Source: Curtobacterium citreum (GTDB taxonomy: Bacteria; Actinomycetota; Actinomycetes; Actinomycetales; Microbacteriaceae). Taken from it: a DNA stretch of 64,000 bases. Position numbers and translations under genes: made by a program. The DNA lies in assembly GCF_006715175.1 (NCBI RefSeq), contig NZ_VFMQ01000001.1:434001-498000 (forward strand), read 5' to 3'. Below are positions 9,310 to 18,310 of the stretch, in pieces. The notes below the pieces were generated by a model, which saw nothing but the letters and a program-made list of their open reading frames with translations, searched no databases and was not told the DNA's origin. The first letter of the stretch is position 1. Each line of letters begins with the position of its first letter.

Positions 9310-10803
9310 GTGAGCATCGATCCCGAGCAGACGACGCGCCGCGCCCGCCGCGGCCACGTGCCGCCGCGCCACGGGCGCCAGAAGCGCGGGGGCGGGGTCG
9401 TCCTGCCCGCCGTCGCGGGAGTGCTGGCGATGGGCCTGGTCCTCACCGGCGGGTACGCCGCGTTCGCGTACGCGAGCCTGTCCAACAACGTCACGAAGAT
9501 CGACGCGATCGTCCCGAAGGCCAAGGGGGCGGACGACGTCGACGGCACCGCGCAGAACATCCTGCTCGTCGGTGACGACCACCGGCCGGACAACGCGACG
9601 CCGGAGGAGATGGCGGAGCTCAGCACCGAGTCCGACGGCGGCGCGACGAACACCGACACGATGATCGTGCTGCACATCAGCGCCGACGGGTCCCAGGCGA
9701 CGATGATCTCGTTCCCGCGCGACTCGTACGTCGACATCCCGGGCGTCGGCAAGGGCAAGCTCAACAGCGCCTTCTACTACGGGACGCTCAACGGCGGTGG
9801 CGACACCGGCGGCGCGAAGCTCCTCATCCAGACGATCCAGGACCTCAGTGGCCTGACGATCGACCACTACGTGCGCGTCTCGCTGCTCGGCTTCTACCAG
9901 GTCGTCAAGGAACTCGGGCCGGTCGAGGTCTGCCTGAACCAGCCCGCCAAGGACCCGTACTCCGGGGTGGACCTGCCCGCGGGGACGTCGCAGCTCGACG
10001 CGAAGCAGGCGCTCTCCTTCGTGCGGCAGCGGCACGGACTGCCGAACGGCGACCTCGACCGCAACGTCCGCCAGCAGTACTTCCTGTCGCAGGAGGCCCG
10101 CAAGGTGCTCTCCGCCGGGACCCTGCTCAACCCCGTCAAGATGAACAACATCCTCAGCGCGGTGGGCGGCTCGGTGCAGACCGACACCGACCTCATCTCG
10201 CTCGCGACGCAGATGCGGAACCTGCGGCCGGGGAACATCCAGTCGGCGACGATCCCGACGCTCGGCACCCCCACGATCTACGTCGGCGGCTCCGCGCTGT
10301 CGATCGTCCAGGTCGACACCGTCGGCCTGCCCGCCTTCGTGCAGGGACTCGTCGGCGAGCCCGAGGAGTACACGAAGGCGACCGCGGCCGAACCCGCGGC
10401 GACGACCGTCACGGTCCTGAACGGCAGCGGTGTCACGGGTGCCGCCGCCGCCGCGGGAGAGAACCTGACAGCGCGCGGCTTCCAGGTCGGCGCCCCGGGG
10501 TCCTCCGACGAGACGAAGACCACCCAGGTGCAGTACCCGGCGGGCCAGGAGGCGCAGGCGAAGGCCGTCGCCGCGGTCGTGCCCGGTGCCGTCGCGGTGC
10601 GCTCGACGAAGGTGACCGGCGTGACGCTCGTGCTCGGGTCCGACGGCAAGACCGTGTCCGCCCCGGCCGCCCCCGCGTCGCCGGACGCCGGCTCGTCCGA
10701 ACCCGCTGCGCCGGAGTCGTCGTCCTCGTCGGAGTCGTCGGAGCCGTCGCCGTCGTCGACCGACGTGAAGTCGTACGGCAAGGAAGGCGTCTGCATCAAC
10801 TGA
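9310..10803 (+). CDS. LCP family protein with LytR C-terminal domain
   Basis: A 497-residue LCP phosphotransferase. One membrane helix lies at about 37-60 after a basic N-terminus. The LCP domain (about 75-270) contains NILLVGDDHR, the TDTMIVLHI strand, ISFPRDSYVDIPG with catalytic Arg/Asp, KLNSAFYYG and SFVRQRHGL. A LytR_C domain (about 365-445) includes TVTVLNGSGVTGAAA. The tail is Ser/Pro/Glu-rich. I chose the GTG at 9310; the frame is open upstream through the 48-bp palindrome but that part is not family-like. No ribosome site is clear, so a leaderless mRNA is possible. Likely role: ligation of wall glycopolymers. Confidence 0.9.
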   Translation: MSIDPEQTTRRARRGHVPPRHGRQKRGGGVVLPAVAGVLAMGLVLTGGYAAFAYASLSNNVTKIDAIVPKAKGADDVDGTAQNILLVGDDHRPDNATPEEMAELSTESDGGATNTDTMIVLHISADGSQATMISFPRDSYVDIPGVGKGKLNSAFYYGTLNGGGDTGGAKLLIQTIQDLSGLTIDHYVRVSLLGFYQVVKELGPVEVCLNQPAKDPYSGVDLPAGTSQLDAKQALSFVRQRHGLPNGDLDRNVRQQYFLSQEARKVLSAGTLLNPVKMNNILSAVGGSVQTDTDLISLATQMRNLRPGNIQSATIPTLGTPTIYVGGSALSIVQVDTVGLPAFVQGLVGEPEEYTKATAAEPAATTVTVLNGSGVTGAAAAAGENLTARGFQVGAPGSSDETKTTQVQYPAGQEAQAKAVAAVVPGAVAVRSTKVTGVTLVLGSDGKTVSAPAAPASPDAGSSEPAAPESSSSSESSEPSPSSTDVKSYGKEGVCIN

Positions 10804-10861
10804 GTGCTGCCCGGCAGGGTGCTGTGACGGTGCCCGTCGATTGGCGCTCGCACCGACCGGC

Positions 10862-11455
10862 ATGTGGAATGTCACGGTGCGAGCGCAACTGCAGACGAAC
10901 CGGGACGAAGAACGTGCGTGGCTCCTTGCGGCCGCCAAGGGTGACCGGCTCGCGTTCGGCCGGTTGTACGGTCGGCTCCGACCACTCGTCGAGCGGTGGG
11001 TGCGACTCGTGGTGGTCGACCCGTGGCAGTCCGAGGAGGTCGTGCAGGACGTCTTCCTCGAGGTGTGGCAGATCGCCGGACGGTACGACCCCCGGCACAC
11101 TGCGGTCGCGTGGATCCGGACCATCGCCCAGCGGCGGGCGATCGACCGGGTGCGGTCGAGCCAGGCCGATCGGCAGCGTGACCTGCGCATCGGGGCGCGG
11201 CACCTCGAGCTCGTCGACCACGCGTCGCTCGAGCGGGCCGAGGGGGTGCTCGACCGGGCGGCCCTCCGCGACGCCGTCCGGTCGCTGCCGGACCGACAGC
11301 GCGAGGCGGTCGTGCTCCGCCACCTGGTCGAGCTGAGCGGCCCGGAGCTCGCGGACCGGCTCGGGGTCCCGCTCGGGACCGCGAAGAGCCGCGCGCGCGA
11401 CGGCGTCTCGGCGCTCCGGCGTTCCCTGGCGCACCGGGCAGGACCGCCTCGGTAG
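10862..11455 (+). CDS. ECF-type RNA polymerase sigma factor (SigK-like)
   Basis: About 197 residues. Region 2 (FGRLYGRLRPLVERW to VQDVFLEVWQIAGRYD) and region 4 (LPDRQREAVVLRHLVELSGPELADRLGVPLGTAKSRARDG) are both complete, so it should direct RNA polymerase to a special promoter set. The start is uncertain: ATG 10862, or GTG 10877 with a weak GGAA. No anti-sigma gene follows; the next gene encodes an unrelated hydrolase 9 bp downstream. Control is therefore either transcriptional or by a distant anti-sigma factor. Confidence 0.85.
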   Translation: MWNVTVRAQLQTNRDEERAWLLAAAKGDRLAFGRLYGRLRPLVERWVRLVVVDPWQSEEVVQDVFLEVWQIAGRYDPRHTAVAWIRTIAQRRAIDRVRSSQADRQRDLRIGARHLELVDHASLERAEGVLDRAALRDAVRSLPDRQREAVVLRHLVELSGPELADRLGVPLGTAKSRARDGVSALRRSLAHRAGPPR

Positions 11456-11464
11456 GTTCGTGCC

Positions 11465-12247
11465 GTGACCTCCGCCGCGCGCCCGATCACCCTGATGACC
11501 TACAACGTGAAGAACCCGGACCCGGCCCACGACTGGCCGGCCCGACTGCCGCTGGTCCTCGAGGTCATCCGGCGGCACGACCCCGACGTGCTGTGCGTGC
11601 AGGAGGCCTTCGACCACCAGATGGACGACCTGCGAGCCGGTCTGCCGGACCACGGCGACGTCGGGCAGGGGCGCGAGGGCGGAACCGCGGGGGAGCACGC
11701 CGCCGTGTTCTTCCGCTGTGACCGACTCCGCCCGGTGGACGAGGGCACGTTCTGGCTGTCGGACACCCCCGACGAGCCGGTGTCGAACACGTGGAGCAGC
11801 CTGTACCCGCGGGTGGCGAACCACGCCCGGTTCCTCGACGTCGACGGGTCGTCCTTCACGCTCCTGACCTCGCACTTCGACCACGAGGAGAACGCGCACG
11901 GCGACGACGTCCGACGGCGCAGCGCCGCGCTGGTCGTAGAGCGGCTCCACGCGGTCGACGGACCGGTCGTGTTCGCCGGTGACTGCAACGAACCGGCGGG
12001 CGACGGCGCCGCCTGGCAGGTCTTCGTGGACGCCGGGTACCGCGACGCCTGGCTCGACGCCGGGGACCCGGCCGACCGGACGGCGACGTACAACAATTGG
12101 CAGGCGCCGGTGGACTCCGGGGAGCGCATCGACTGGGTGTTCACGCGCGGGGTGAGCGCGGTGGACCGGGTCGTGATCGACCACGACGGGCCCGAGACCT
12201 GGGCGGCGAGCGACCACTTCCCGGTGGTCGCGACGATCCGGGTCTGA
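11465..12247 (+). CDS. Endonuclease/exonuclease/phosphatase (EEP) family hydrolase
   Basis: A 260-residue metal-dependent phosphoesterase. EEP motifs are in order: MTYNVKNP with the metal-site Asn, VLCVQEAF with the metal-ligand Glu, SHFDH, FAGDCNEP with catalytic Asp/Asn, and the C-terminal AASDHFPVVATI with the catalytic His. There is no signal peptide, so it probably acts in the cytoplasm. Substrate may be a phosphodiester, sugar phosphate or nucleic acid; the sequence does not decide. It follows the sigma factor by 9 bp. Confidence 0.85.
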   Translation: MTSAARPITLMTYNVKNPDPAHDWPARLPLVLEVIRRHDPDVLCVQEAFDHQMDDLRAGLPDHGDVGQGREGGTAGEHAAVFFRCDRLRPVDEGTFWLSDTPDEPVSNTWSSLYPRVANHARFLDVDGSSFTLLTSHFDHEENAHGDDVRRRSAALVVERLHAVDGPVVFAGDCNEPAGDGAAWQVFVDAGYRDAWLDAGDPADRTATYNNWQAPVDSGERIDWVFTRGVSAVDRVVIDHDGPETWAASDHFPVVATIRV

Positions 12248-12283
12248 CCCGGGGCGATCAGCCCGAGGGCTGGCGCTCGGCGG

Positions 12284-13075
12284 TCAGCAGGAGCGCTGCG
12301 CGTGCACCGGCATCGGGGAGCCGAGCACGCTCACGACGGTGCCGTTCGTCAGGGCGGAGACCCCGTTCGAGCCCGCGTCGTCGGCATCACCGCTGGCCGT
12401 GGTGTCGTCGTCCGCTGCGGTCTCGTCGCCGGTGTCGGCGTCGTCGTCCGTCGTCGGTGCCCATCCGGGTTCGAGCAGGAGCTGCCAGGCACGGGAGTCG
12501 CCCGAGCCGAAGGACACCTTGTCGGAGCGCGGCGCAGCGCGGAGTTCGTCCCCGATGTCGTCACCGACCTGGACCCCGTCGGGGCCGGACAGGGCGACCG
12601 GGTCGCCGGACCGCGAGCGGACGGTGTCCTTGAGCACGCGGATCTCGACGGCGTTGCCCGCCGCGGCCGGGGTCGTCATGGCCGCGACGCGCAGGGCACC
12701 GCCCCACGTGTAGGTGGTCCCGGACGGGAAGCACGCGCCGCCCGAGCCGATCGCGGTCTGCGTCCGCGCGGGGGTGCCGAGCAACCGGTTCAGCAGGTCC
12801 ACCGTCGACCGCGAGTCGCGCATGGACACGTCGGCGACGGTCTTGTCCCCGCTGCGGAACACGAGGGACTCCGCGTCGAGCTCGACGGCGTCGACGCGCC
12901 GGAGCTTGGCCGTGGAGACGTCGACGGACGGCGTCGCGGACGGTGTGCCGTCACCCGGGAGCTCCGCCGCGGCGGCGGTCGGCACCCCGCCGAGCTGGCT
13001 CGGGCCGACGCCCAGCGAACCCGCCGTGACGGCGAGCGCGGCAGCGCCAAGCGCGAGCAGGGTCCGGGGAGTCAC
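12284..13075 (-). CDS. Secreted protein of unknown function
   Basis: A 263-residue protein with a Sec signal peptide (residues 1-37, core LLALGAAALAVTAGSLG, cleavage near AAAAE). The mature part has two cysteines (ACFPSG and the C-terminal RSC), which could form a disulfide, and an acidic Asp/Thr-rich stretch (about 213-240, DDDADTGDETAADDDTT). No known domain is recognised. It is convergent with the EEP gene and divergent from an SDR gene. It is probably exported and may be wall-associated. Confidence 0.7.
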   Translation of the reverse strand: MTPRTLLALGAAALAVTAGSLGVGPSQLGGVPTAAAAELPGDGTPSATPSVDVSTAKLRRVDAVELDAESLVFRSGDKTVADVSMRDSRSTVDLLNRLLGTPARTQTAIGSGGACFPSGTTYTWGGALRVAAMTTPAAAGNAVEIRVLKDTVRSRSGDPVALSGPDGVQVGDDIGDELRAAPRSDKVSFGSGDSRAWQLLLEPGWAPTTDDDADTGDETAADDDTTASGDADDAGSNGVSALTNGTVVSVLGSPMPVHAQRSC

Positions 13076-13234
13076 CAGCCGACCGTACGACGCCCGACCG
13101 GACAGAACGACAGGTGTTACCGAATCGCGTCCTCGTCGTCATGCGTTCGTGACATTCGGGGATGTGTCACGGAACCGCCACGGGGGACACCCCGCTGGAC
13201 GGGCCCGGGTCCGGTCGTGCGTACCGTCGCCCCC

Positions 13235-14161
13235 ATGACGGAGCAGCAGGGCGGCCGGACGGGTCGCGACCAGTACACGATGCAGGACCCCACGAAGCTC
13301 TACGCCGACAAGAAGCCGGACGAGCAGTACCTCCCGGGCGCCGGGACCGACGAGGAGATGGCGCAGAACGTCCCCGCGGACCACGGCGAGGACACCTACC
13401 GCGGCTCCGGGCGGCTCGAGGGGCGCAAGGCGCTCGTCACCGGCGGCGACTCGGGCATCGGAGCGGCGGTCGCGATCGCCTTCGCCCGCGAGGGTGCGGA
13501 CGTCGCGATCGTGTACCTGCCCGAGGAGCAGGAGGACGCCGACCGCATCGTCGGGCTCATCGAGGACGCCGGGCGCACGGCCGTGGCCATCCCGGGCGAC
13601 ATCACGGAACTGGCGTTCTGCGAGGAGCTCGTGCAGCGGGCCGTTGACGGCCTGGGCGGTCTCGACATCCTGGTGAACAACGCCGGCAAGCAGCAGAACG
13701 TCGACGACATCACGAAGATCTCGGACGAGGAGTTCGACGAGACCTTCAAGACGAACGCCTACGCCACGTTCCGCATCACCAAGGCCGCGGTGCCGCACCT
13801 GCAGCCCGGCTCCACGATCATCAACACGACGTCGATCCAGGCGTACGCCCCCTCGCCGCACCTCGTGCACTACGCCGCGACGAAGGCGACCGTGAACAAC
13901 ATGGCGAAGGGGCTCGCCGCACAGCTCGCGCCGAAGGGCATCCGTGTGAACGCGGTCGCTCCCGGGCCGATCTGGACCCCGCTGCAGCCCGCCGGTGGAC
14001 AGCCGCCGGAGGCCCTGCCGTCCGCCGGTGAGCAGACGTACCTCGGCCGCTGGGGGCAGCCGGCCGAGCTCGCGCCGGCCTTCGTGTTCCTGGCGAGCGG
14101 CGAGTCGTCCTACGTCGTGGGCGAGACGCTGCACGTCGACGGTGGCATGCCCACGCCCTGA
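13235..14161 (+). CDS. SDR family oxidoreductase (general-stress type)
   Basis: A 308-residue short-chain dehydrogenase of the extended-N-terminus group typified by Bacillus YdaD/YhdF. The first 50 residues (LYADKKPDEQYLPG and similar) precede the Rossmann fold. Cofactor motif TGGDSGIG is near residue 71, NNAG near 149, catalytic Ser in TTSIQAY and Tyr/Lys in YAATKAT, then PGPIWTPLQP. The family acts on small aldehydes or sugars, usually under general stress. A paralogue lies at 58503-59393, next to ligD. Confidence 0.9.
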   Translation: MTEQQGGRTGRDQYTMQDPTKLYADKKPDEQYLPGAGTDEEMAQNVPADHGEDTYRGSGRLEGRKALVTGGDSGIGAAVAIAFAREGADVAIVYLPEEQEDADRIVGLIEDAGRTAVAIPGDITELAFCEELVQRAVDGLGGLDILVNNAGKQQNVDDITKISDEEFDETFKTNAYATFRITKAAVPHLQPGSTIINTTSIQAYAPSPHLVHYAATKATVNNMAKGLAAQLAPKGIRVNAVAPGPIWTPLQPAGGQPPEALPSAGEQTYLGRWGQPAELAPAFVFLASGESSYVVGETLHVDGGMPTP

Positions 14162-14205
14162 CCCCGGGGTCGAGACACCACGACGGACACCGCGGCGGCG
14201 GTGGC

Positions 14206-14270
14206 CGTCGTCGTGCACGGTGGTCGTCGTGCTCGGTCGTCGTGCCCGGTGGTCGCGTGCCCGGTGATCG
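14206..14270. repeat. Irregular CGTCGTGCxCGGTGGT repeats between convergent genes
   Basis: Four imperfect units of 13-16 bp built on CGTCGTGC-CGGT lie between the stops of the SDR gene and the following minus-strand gene. I see no gene and no strong hairpin here. Confidence 0.5.
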
Positions 14271-14279
14271 CTGCTCGGG

Positions 14280-15122
14280 TCAGGCGTCGACCAGGGTGCC
14301 CGACCGCCGCCGGGACGCGTCGTGCACCGCCGTGACGTCGGCTCGTCCGCGCTGCCAGGCGTCGAGGGCGAACGCGAGCACGCGGGCGTCGGCGAGGGCG
14401 TCCTCGTCCGGCTCCCCGACCGAGGTGGCCGCCACCCGGAGCCGGACCCAGAGCTCGCCGGCGTCGATCGGCTCCTCGGAGTCGGGCCCACTGTCCGCCT
14501 GCTCATCGGGGTGGGCGGACCCGAGGGGCACGACAGGGACCCCGAGGGACGACGCGACGACGGCCGCGGTGCCGTCGGCCGACGCCAGCACGGAGCACGA
14601 GCGCATCCGCGACGCCGTCGCGCCCGTGTCACCGTCGTGGACGACGAGGGCCACCGGCAGGTCCGAGATCCGTCGGACCGCCCGCAGGAGCGCGTGGGAC
14701 AGTCGGCCGTCCCGGGGGTCGAGCTGCAGGACGAGGATGCCGTGCGCGTCGGACTCCCCGGCCGTCGCGGCGAGGGCGGCGGCGAGGGCCTCGACGACCA
14801 CGGGCAGGCCCGTCCGGACGACCACGCCCACGCTGCGCTCCGCGCCCGGGGCGTCGACGGGGTGCGCGGCGCTCCACAGGTGCACGAGCGAGGCGGCCGG
14901 CACGACGTCGGCCGCGCTCGCCCCGCTCGCGGCCGGACGGTCGCTGAGGACCAGGCGCTCGCTGCCGAACAGGCGCAGGCGGTCCCGGATGCGCAGCGGC
15001 GACGGGGTGTCGAGCGTGTCCGGGACGAGCGAGCGCCAGGTGGCGAGCAGGACGTCCCGCGCGAAGGCGGAGCGCTTCGGGTCGATGTCGGTCAGGAAGC
15101 GACGGGCGGACGGTCGGGGCAC
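14280..15122 (-). CDS. Unknown protein, possible carboxyltransferase-like (crotonase) fold
   Basis: 280 residues, no signal peptide and no membrane helix. The middle part (GILVLQLDPRDGRLSHALLRAVRRISDLPVALVVHDGD) followed by SVLASADGTAAVVASSLGVPVVPLG vaguely resembles the alternating strand/helix pattern of acetyl-CoA carboxylase transferase subunits, but their glycine-rich GGSGGA signature is not seen. An Asp/Glu-rich loop lies near 207-220. The C-terminal 40 residues are helical and basic. It is preceded by AGGAGAT 7 bp from the ATG, so the start is sound. Function is unknown. Confidence 0.6.
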   Translation of the reverse strand: MPRPSARRFLTDIDPKRSAFARDVLLATWRSLVPDTLDTPSPLRIRDRLRLFGSERLVLSDRPAASGASAADVVPAASLVHLWSAAHPVDAPGAERSVGVVVRTGLPVVVEALAAALAATAGESDAHGILVLQLDPRDGRLSHALLRAVRRISDLPVALVVHDGDTGATASRMRSCSVLASADGTAAVVASSLGVPVVPLGSAHPDEQADSGPDSEEPIDAGELWVRLRVAATSVGEPDEDALADARVLAFALDAWQRGRADVTAVHDASRRRSGTLVDA

Positions 15123-15191
15123 GGGATCTCCTCGGGTCGGAACGCCCCATTCTCGATCAGTCGTATGTGAAGTGCAAGATGCTCAATGCGA

Positions 15192-15500
15192 TCACTCCGA
15201 TGCCATCCGCTCCAGGAGCTCCCGCGCCGACATCGCCGCCGTGAGCTCGACCTCGACCGGGTTGATCCCGACCGCGCGCTCGAAGGCCCGTCGACGTGCC
15301 TGGTCGGCGATCGGGACCTCGGGGCGCTGCGGGAGCCGGGCGATGGCGTCGGCCGCCGCCGCGAACGCACCGGTCGGTGCACCGAGCTGCTGCCACATCG
15401 TCCGGACGTCGTGGGCCACCTGCTCGGCGTCGCTCCCGAACTCGAAGCCCGCCGACGCCATGGTCGCCAGTCCCTGTGCGACGGGGTCCTCCGGGGTCAT
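15192..15500 (-). CDS. Small protein of unknown function
   Basis: A 102-residue, mainly helical, acidic protein (MTPEDPVAQGLATMASAG to RELLERMASE). The frame is open upstream but codon usage becomes poor there, so I took the ATG at 15500. No domain is recognised. It is divergent from a TetR-like gene 163 bp away and could be under its control, which is only inferred from position. Confidence 0.5.
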   Translation of the reverse strand: MTPEDPVAQGLATMASAGFEFGSDAEQVAHDVRTMWQQLGAPTGAFAAAADAIARLPQRPEVPIADQARRRAFERAVGINPVEVELTAAMSARELLERMASE

Positions 15501-15663
15501 CCCGGCATCGTCGCACGTCCCGTCCCCGAGCGCAGTGCACGTGGTGTAGGTCGATCCCTTGTCCCCCGACATGCCGACACCCGTTACGGGGATTCTGGTG
15601 GCCCCCGTGCAGGCGCTTGGATGGGGGTGCGGACAGGACGTCCGCGGCACGACGGAGGGCATG

Positions 15664-16341
15664 ATGCTCGAACACACCAGTGCGGACACGCAGGCGGCTG
15701 CCGCTGCGGCCGCGACCCTGCACCTGCGGATCACGATCGTGGGTGCGACCGTCGACCTGCTCCGCGACGTCCCCTTCCACGAGGCGCACGTCGGGCTCGT
15801 CGCCGAGCGCCTCGACATCTCGGTCGCGGAGCTCCGACAGCACTTCCCGTCGTGGGACGGTCTCGTGCTCGCGGCGCTGGACCGCTGGAACGGCGCCCGC
15901 ATGGACGAGGTCACGCGCGAGGTCGGCGACGGCTCGACGGTGGACCTGCTCCGCGCGATCGTCGCCTCGAACGCCGAGGACCCCGCGCTCATGCGACTCC
16001 TCGTCGCCCTGCTCTCCGTCGCGGGCAACCCCGCCCACCCGATGGCGACCTACCTGCGGTCCCGCTACCAGCTCTTCTACTCGCAGATCAAGCGGGGCCT
16101 GGAGCACGACGTCGCCGTGGGTCGGGCGCCGCACACGATGGACCCGCGTCGCGGAGCCGAGCAGCTGATCGCCCTGTACGAGGGACTGCAGCTCCAGGCG
16201 CTCCTCCGCGCCGAACTCGACCTGGCGGCGGCGTTCGACCGGGCCGTCGCGCGGCTCGAGCGTGGCTGGATGGAGCGGTACGAGCCGGCGGCGGCGCAGC
16301 GCTTCTCGGCGTGGAGCGACGGCGGCAGCTGGGAGATCTGA
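15664..16341 (+). CDS. TetR-like transcriptional regulator
   Basis: About 225 residues. The N-terminal part (HVGLVAERLDISVAELRQHFPSWDGLVLAALDRW) has the TetR pattern in which the helix-turn-helix is followed by a conserved aromatic and the capping helix, though the recognition helix is atypical (DISVAELRQHFPSWD). The C-terminal region is all-helical, as in TetR ligand domains. GGAGGG lies 4-5 nt before the ATG at 15664, which decides the start; the frame extends to 15559 but without a ribosome site. Target and ligand are unknown. Confidence 0.75.
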   Translation: MLEHTSADTQAAAAAAATLHLRITIVGATVDLLRDVPFHEAHVGLVAERLDISVAELRQHFPSWDGLVLAALDRWNGARMDEVTREVGDGSTVDLLRAIVASNAEDPALMRLLVALLSVAGNPAHPMATYLRSRYQLFYSQIKRGLEHDVAVGRAPHTMDPRRGAEQLIALYEGLQLQALLRAELDLAAAFDRAVARLERGWMERYEPAAAQRFSAWSDGGSWEI

Positions 16342-16439
16342 GCCGACGAGTGCGCGCCTCGGCCGCTGGACGCACTGGCCGGCAGGGCGCCGAGGGGCGG
16401 CCGGGTAGTCAGTGGGTCTCGCGAACGAAGGAGATCGAC

Positions 16440-16634
16440 ATGGCAGCACCGAACCCGATCCAGGTCCAGAAGTACCTCAGCGGCATCGACTACCCGGCCT
16501 CGAAGGACGACATCGTCTCGAAGGCCGAGCAGGAGGGTGCCGACGGCGACGTGCTCGAGGCGCTGCGGGGCATCCCGGACGGCGACTACGACGCCCCCAC
16601 CGCGGTGTCGAAGGCCGTCTCGGACGCGGGCTGA
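16440..16634 (+). CDS. DUF2795 domain-containing protein
   Basis: A 64-residue protein almost wholly made of DUF2795: NPIQVQKYLSGIDYPASKDDIVSKAEQEGAD then VLEALRGIPDGDYDAPTAVSKAV. The family is common in actinobacteria, is helical and small, and has no established function; one proposal is a nucleic-acid or stress-linked adaptor. A strong AAGGAG sits 6 bp before the ATG, suggesting high expression. A hairpin terminator follows. Confidence 0.9.
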   Translation: MAAPNPIQVQKYLSGIDYPASKDDIVSKAEQEGADGDVLEALRGIPDGDYDAPTAVSKAVSDAG

Positions 16635-16654
16635 GGCGCGCCGAGTCCCGGCGT

Positions 16655-16696
16655 GGGCGACGAGTCCCGCGGCCCCGTGCCCGGGACTCGTCGCCC
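16655..16696. terminator. Bidirectional hairpin terminator
   Basis: Perfect 14-bp arms GGGCGACGAGTCCC (16655-16668) and GGGACTCGTCGCCC (16683-16696) with a 14-nt loop lie between the convergent DUF2795 and ThrE genes. Confidence 0.8.
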
Positions 16697-16748
16697 AGCC
16701 CGAGGCTCGGGGCAGCGCAGCCGCCGGCAGCGACCGTCGCCGCGCGCA

Positions 16749-18257
16749 TCAGCGCGGCCGCGACCCCCGCGGCACGCTCCCGTTGCCGGGGTCGTACCCG
16801 GTGTCCCGCAGGACCGGGATCGCCGTCGTGTCGTTGTGGACCGAGTGCACGGTCACCCGTCGGGCCCGCCGCAGTGCACGCCGTGCTCCCGGGGTCGCCA
16901 CGAGTCCGCCGAGCACCAGGCCCGCGCCGATCCCGAGCGCGACCGACACCGCCGCCACGAAGTCGAGCGCGGCCCCGGACGAGCCGGACATGAAGTTGAG
17001 CAGCGCATTCGACACCGCGACACCGGGCAGCAGCGCCCCGCAGAACGCCGGCACGGCGATCGCCGCCACCGCTGTGCGCATCCTGGCCGCCGCGATCGTG
17101 GACAGGACGCCGAGCAGCACCGACGCGACGAACGTGGCGCCGAGGAGCGGCATCCCGAGGTGCCGGAGTTCCCACAGGAACGCCCCGGCGGCGACCGAGA
17201 ACACCACCGCGACGGGGATCACCCGCGCGCTGGCCTGCTGCACGAAGCAGTTCGCCGCCGCGGACACCACCGTCAAGGACAGGGACGCCCAGAGCGGCAG
17301 CGGTCGGAGCACGATCCCGGACGGGTCGACCTCGATGCTCAGCCAGTGCAGCACCGCGATGCCGGCCGGCACCCCGACGACGATCGCGGCGATGACGAGC
17401 ACGATGTAGAACGCCCGGGCGACGGCCATCGCCCGGAAGCCGGAGATGGCGTCCTGCGCCCAGGTGACGAGCGACACGTGCGGCAGGAGCAGCACGACGA
17501 GCGCGGCGACCATGGTGGCTGCCCCCGTCGGGGTGAGCACGTCGCCGAAGATCGCGAGGGTGCCGAGGGCCGAGGCGACGGCCGCCTGGGCACCGGAGAC
17601 GAAGAACTGCGGGAAGCCCCGGCCGGTCAGCCAGCGACCGGACAGGATGATCCCGAGCATCAGGACGAAGGCGCCGAGGCCAGCTCGCCACCCACCGCCC
17701 GCCTGCATCGCGATCGAGGTCCCGAGGACCGACAGACCGACGTCCGCCAACCACGACGGCCACCGCGGCGCCAGGCGGAGCACCGCGACGAGGGCGCTCA
17801 CCGCCGAGGTCATGTCCCGCTCGCCGTGCACGAGGTCGTCCACGATCTGGTTGGCGCGGGCCAGTCGGTCGAGGTCGGAGCCGTCCGACTGCACGGTCCG
17901 CACCTTCACCAGGGGCGGGTGTTCGGTCGGCGCGTACTGGATCGTCACCGAGCTGCCGGAGAAGTCGAGGTCGAGGGGTGCGAGGTTCCACTTCGTCGAC
18001 ACCGCGACGACGGCGGTCTCCACGCTGCGCGTGTCGGCCCCCGACGCGAGCATCACCTCGGCCAGGTCGAGGCAGAAGTCGACGATCTGGACCGGCGAGT
18101 ACTGCTCGCGAGAGCGCGTGTCCGGCGTCACGTCCTCGTAGATGGTGCCGCGCAGCCGGGCGCGCGCGTCGCGGATGTCGTGCTGGGCGAGCTTGCGCAC
18201 GCGGGGCCGCGGCGGACGCGGGGGCCGTGGGACACCGGGGAGGAACTGCTCGGCCAT
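16749..18257 (-). CDS. Threonine/serine exporter family protein (ThrE-like)
   Basis: A 502-residue membrane protein. A cytosolic ThrE N-terminal domain (about 40-160: VDFCLDLAEVMLASGADTRSVE and GSSVTIQY) is followed by about ten membrane helices in two blocks, the ThrE part to about 290 and the ThrB-like second part from about 310 to 475. Family members export threonine and serine by proton motive force. The ATG at 18257 begins after a Pro/Arg-rich upstream stretch that is not family-like. It is preceded by a small membrane protein gene on the same strand. Confidence 0.88.
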   Translation of the reverse strand: MAEQFLPGVPRPPRPPRPRVRKLAQHDIRDARARLRGTIYEDVTPDTRSREQYSPVQIVDFCLDLAEVMLASGADTRSVETAVVAVSTKWNLAPLDLDFSGSSVTIQYAPTEHPPLVKVRTVQSDGSDLDRLARANQIVDDLVHGERDMTSAVSALVAVLRLAPRWPSWLADVGLSVLGTSIAMQAGGGWRAGLGAFVLMLGIILSGRWLTGRGFPQFFVSGAQAAVASALGTLAIFGDVLTPTGAATMVAALVVLLLPHVSLVTWAQDAISGFRAMAVARAFYIVLVIAAIVVGVPAGIAVLHWLSIEVDPSGIVLRPLPLWASLSLTVVSAAANCFVQQASARVIPVAVVFSVAAGAFLWELRHLGMPLLGATFVASVLLGVLSTIAAARMRTAVAAIAVPAFCGALLPGVAVSNALLNFMSGSSGAALDFVAAVSVALGIGAGLVLGGLVATPGARRALRRARRVTVHSVHNDTTAIPVLRDTGYDPGNGSVPRGSRPR

Positions 18258-18310
18258 CCCGCCATGGTGCCAGCCGTCGGCCGCCGAGTCCGGACGTCGG
18301 CTGGACGCGG

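Noticed and set aside
6169..11490. A 1773-codon open frame on the minus strand
   Set aside because: It is antisense to MMPL, gntR, LCP and sigma-factor genes with clear domains; its translation is low-complexity Arg/Asp/Gly-rich, as expected for shadow frames in a very high-GC genome.
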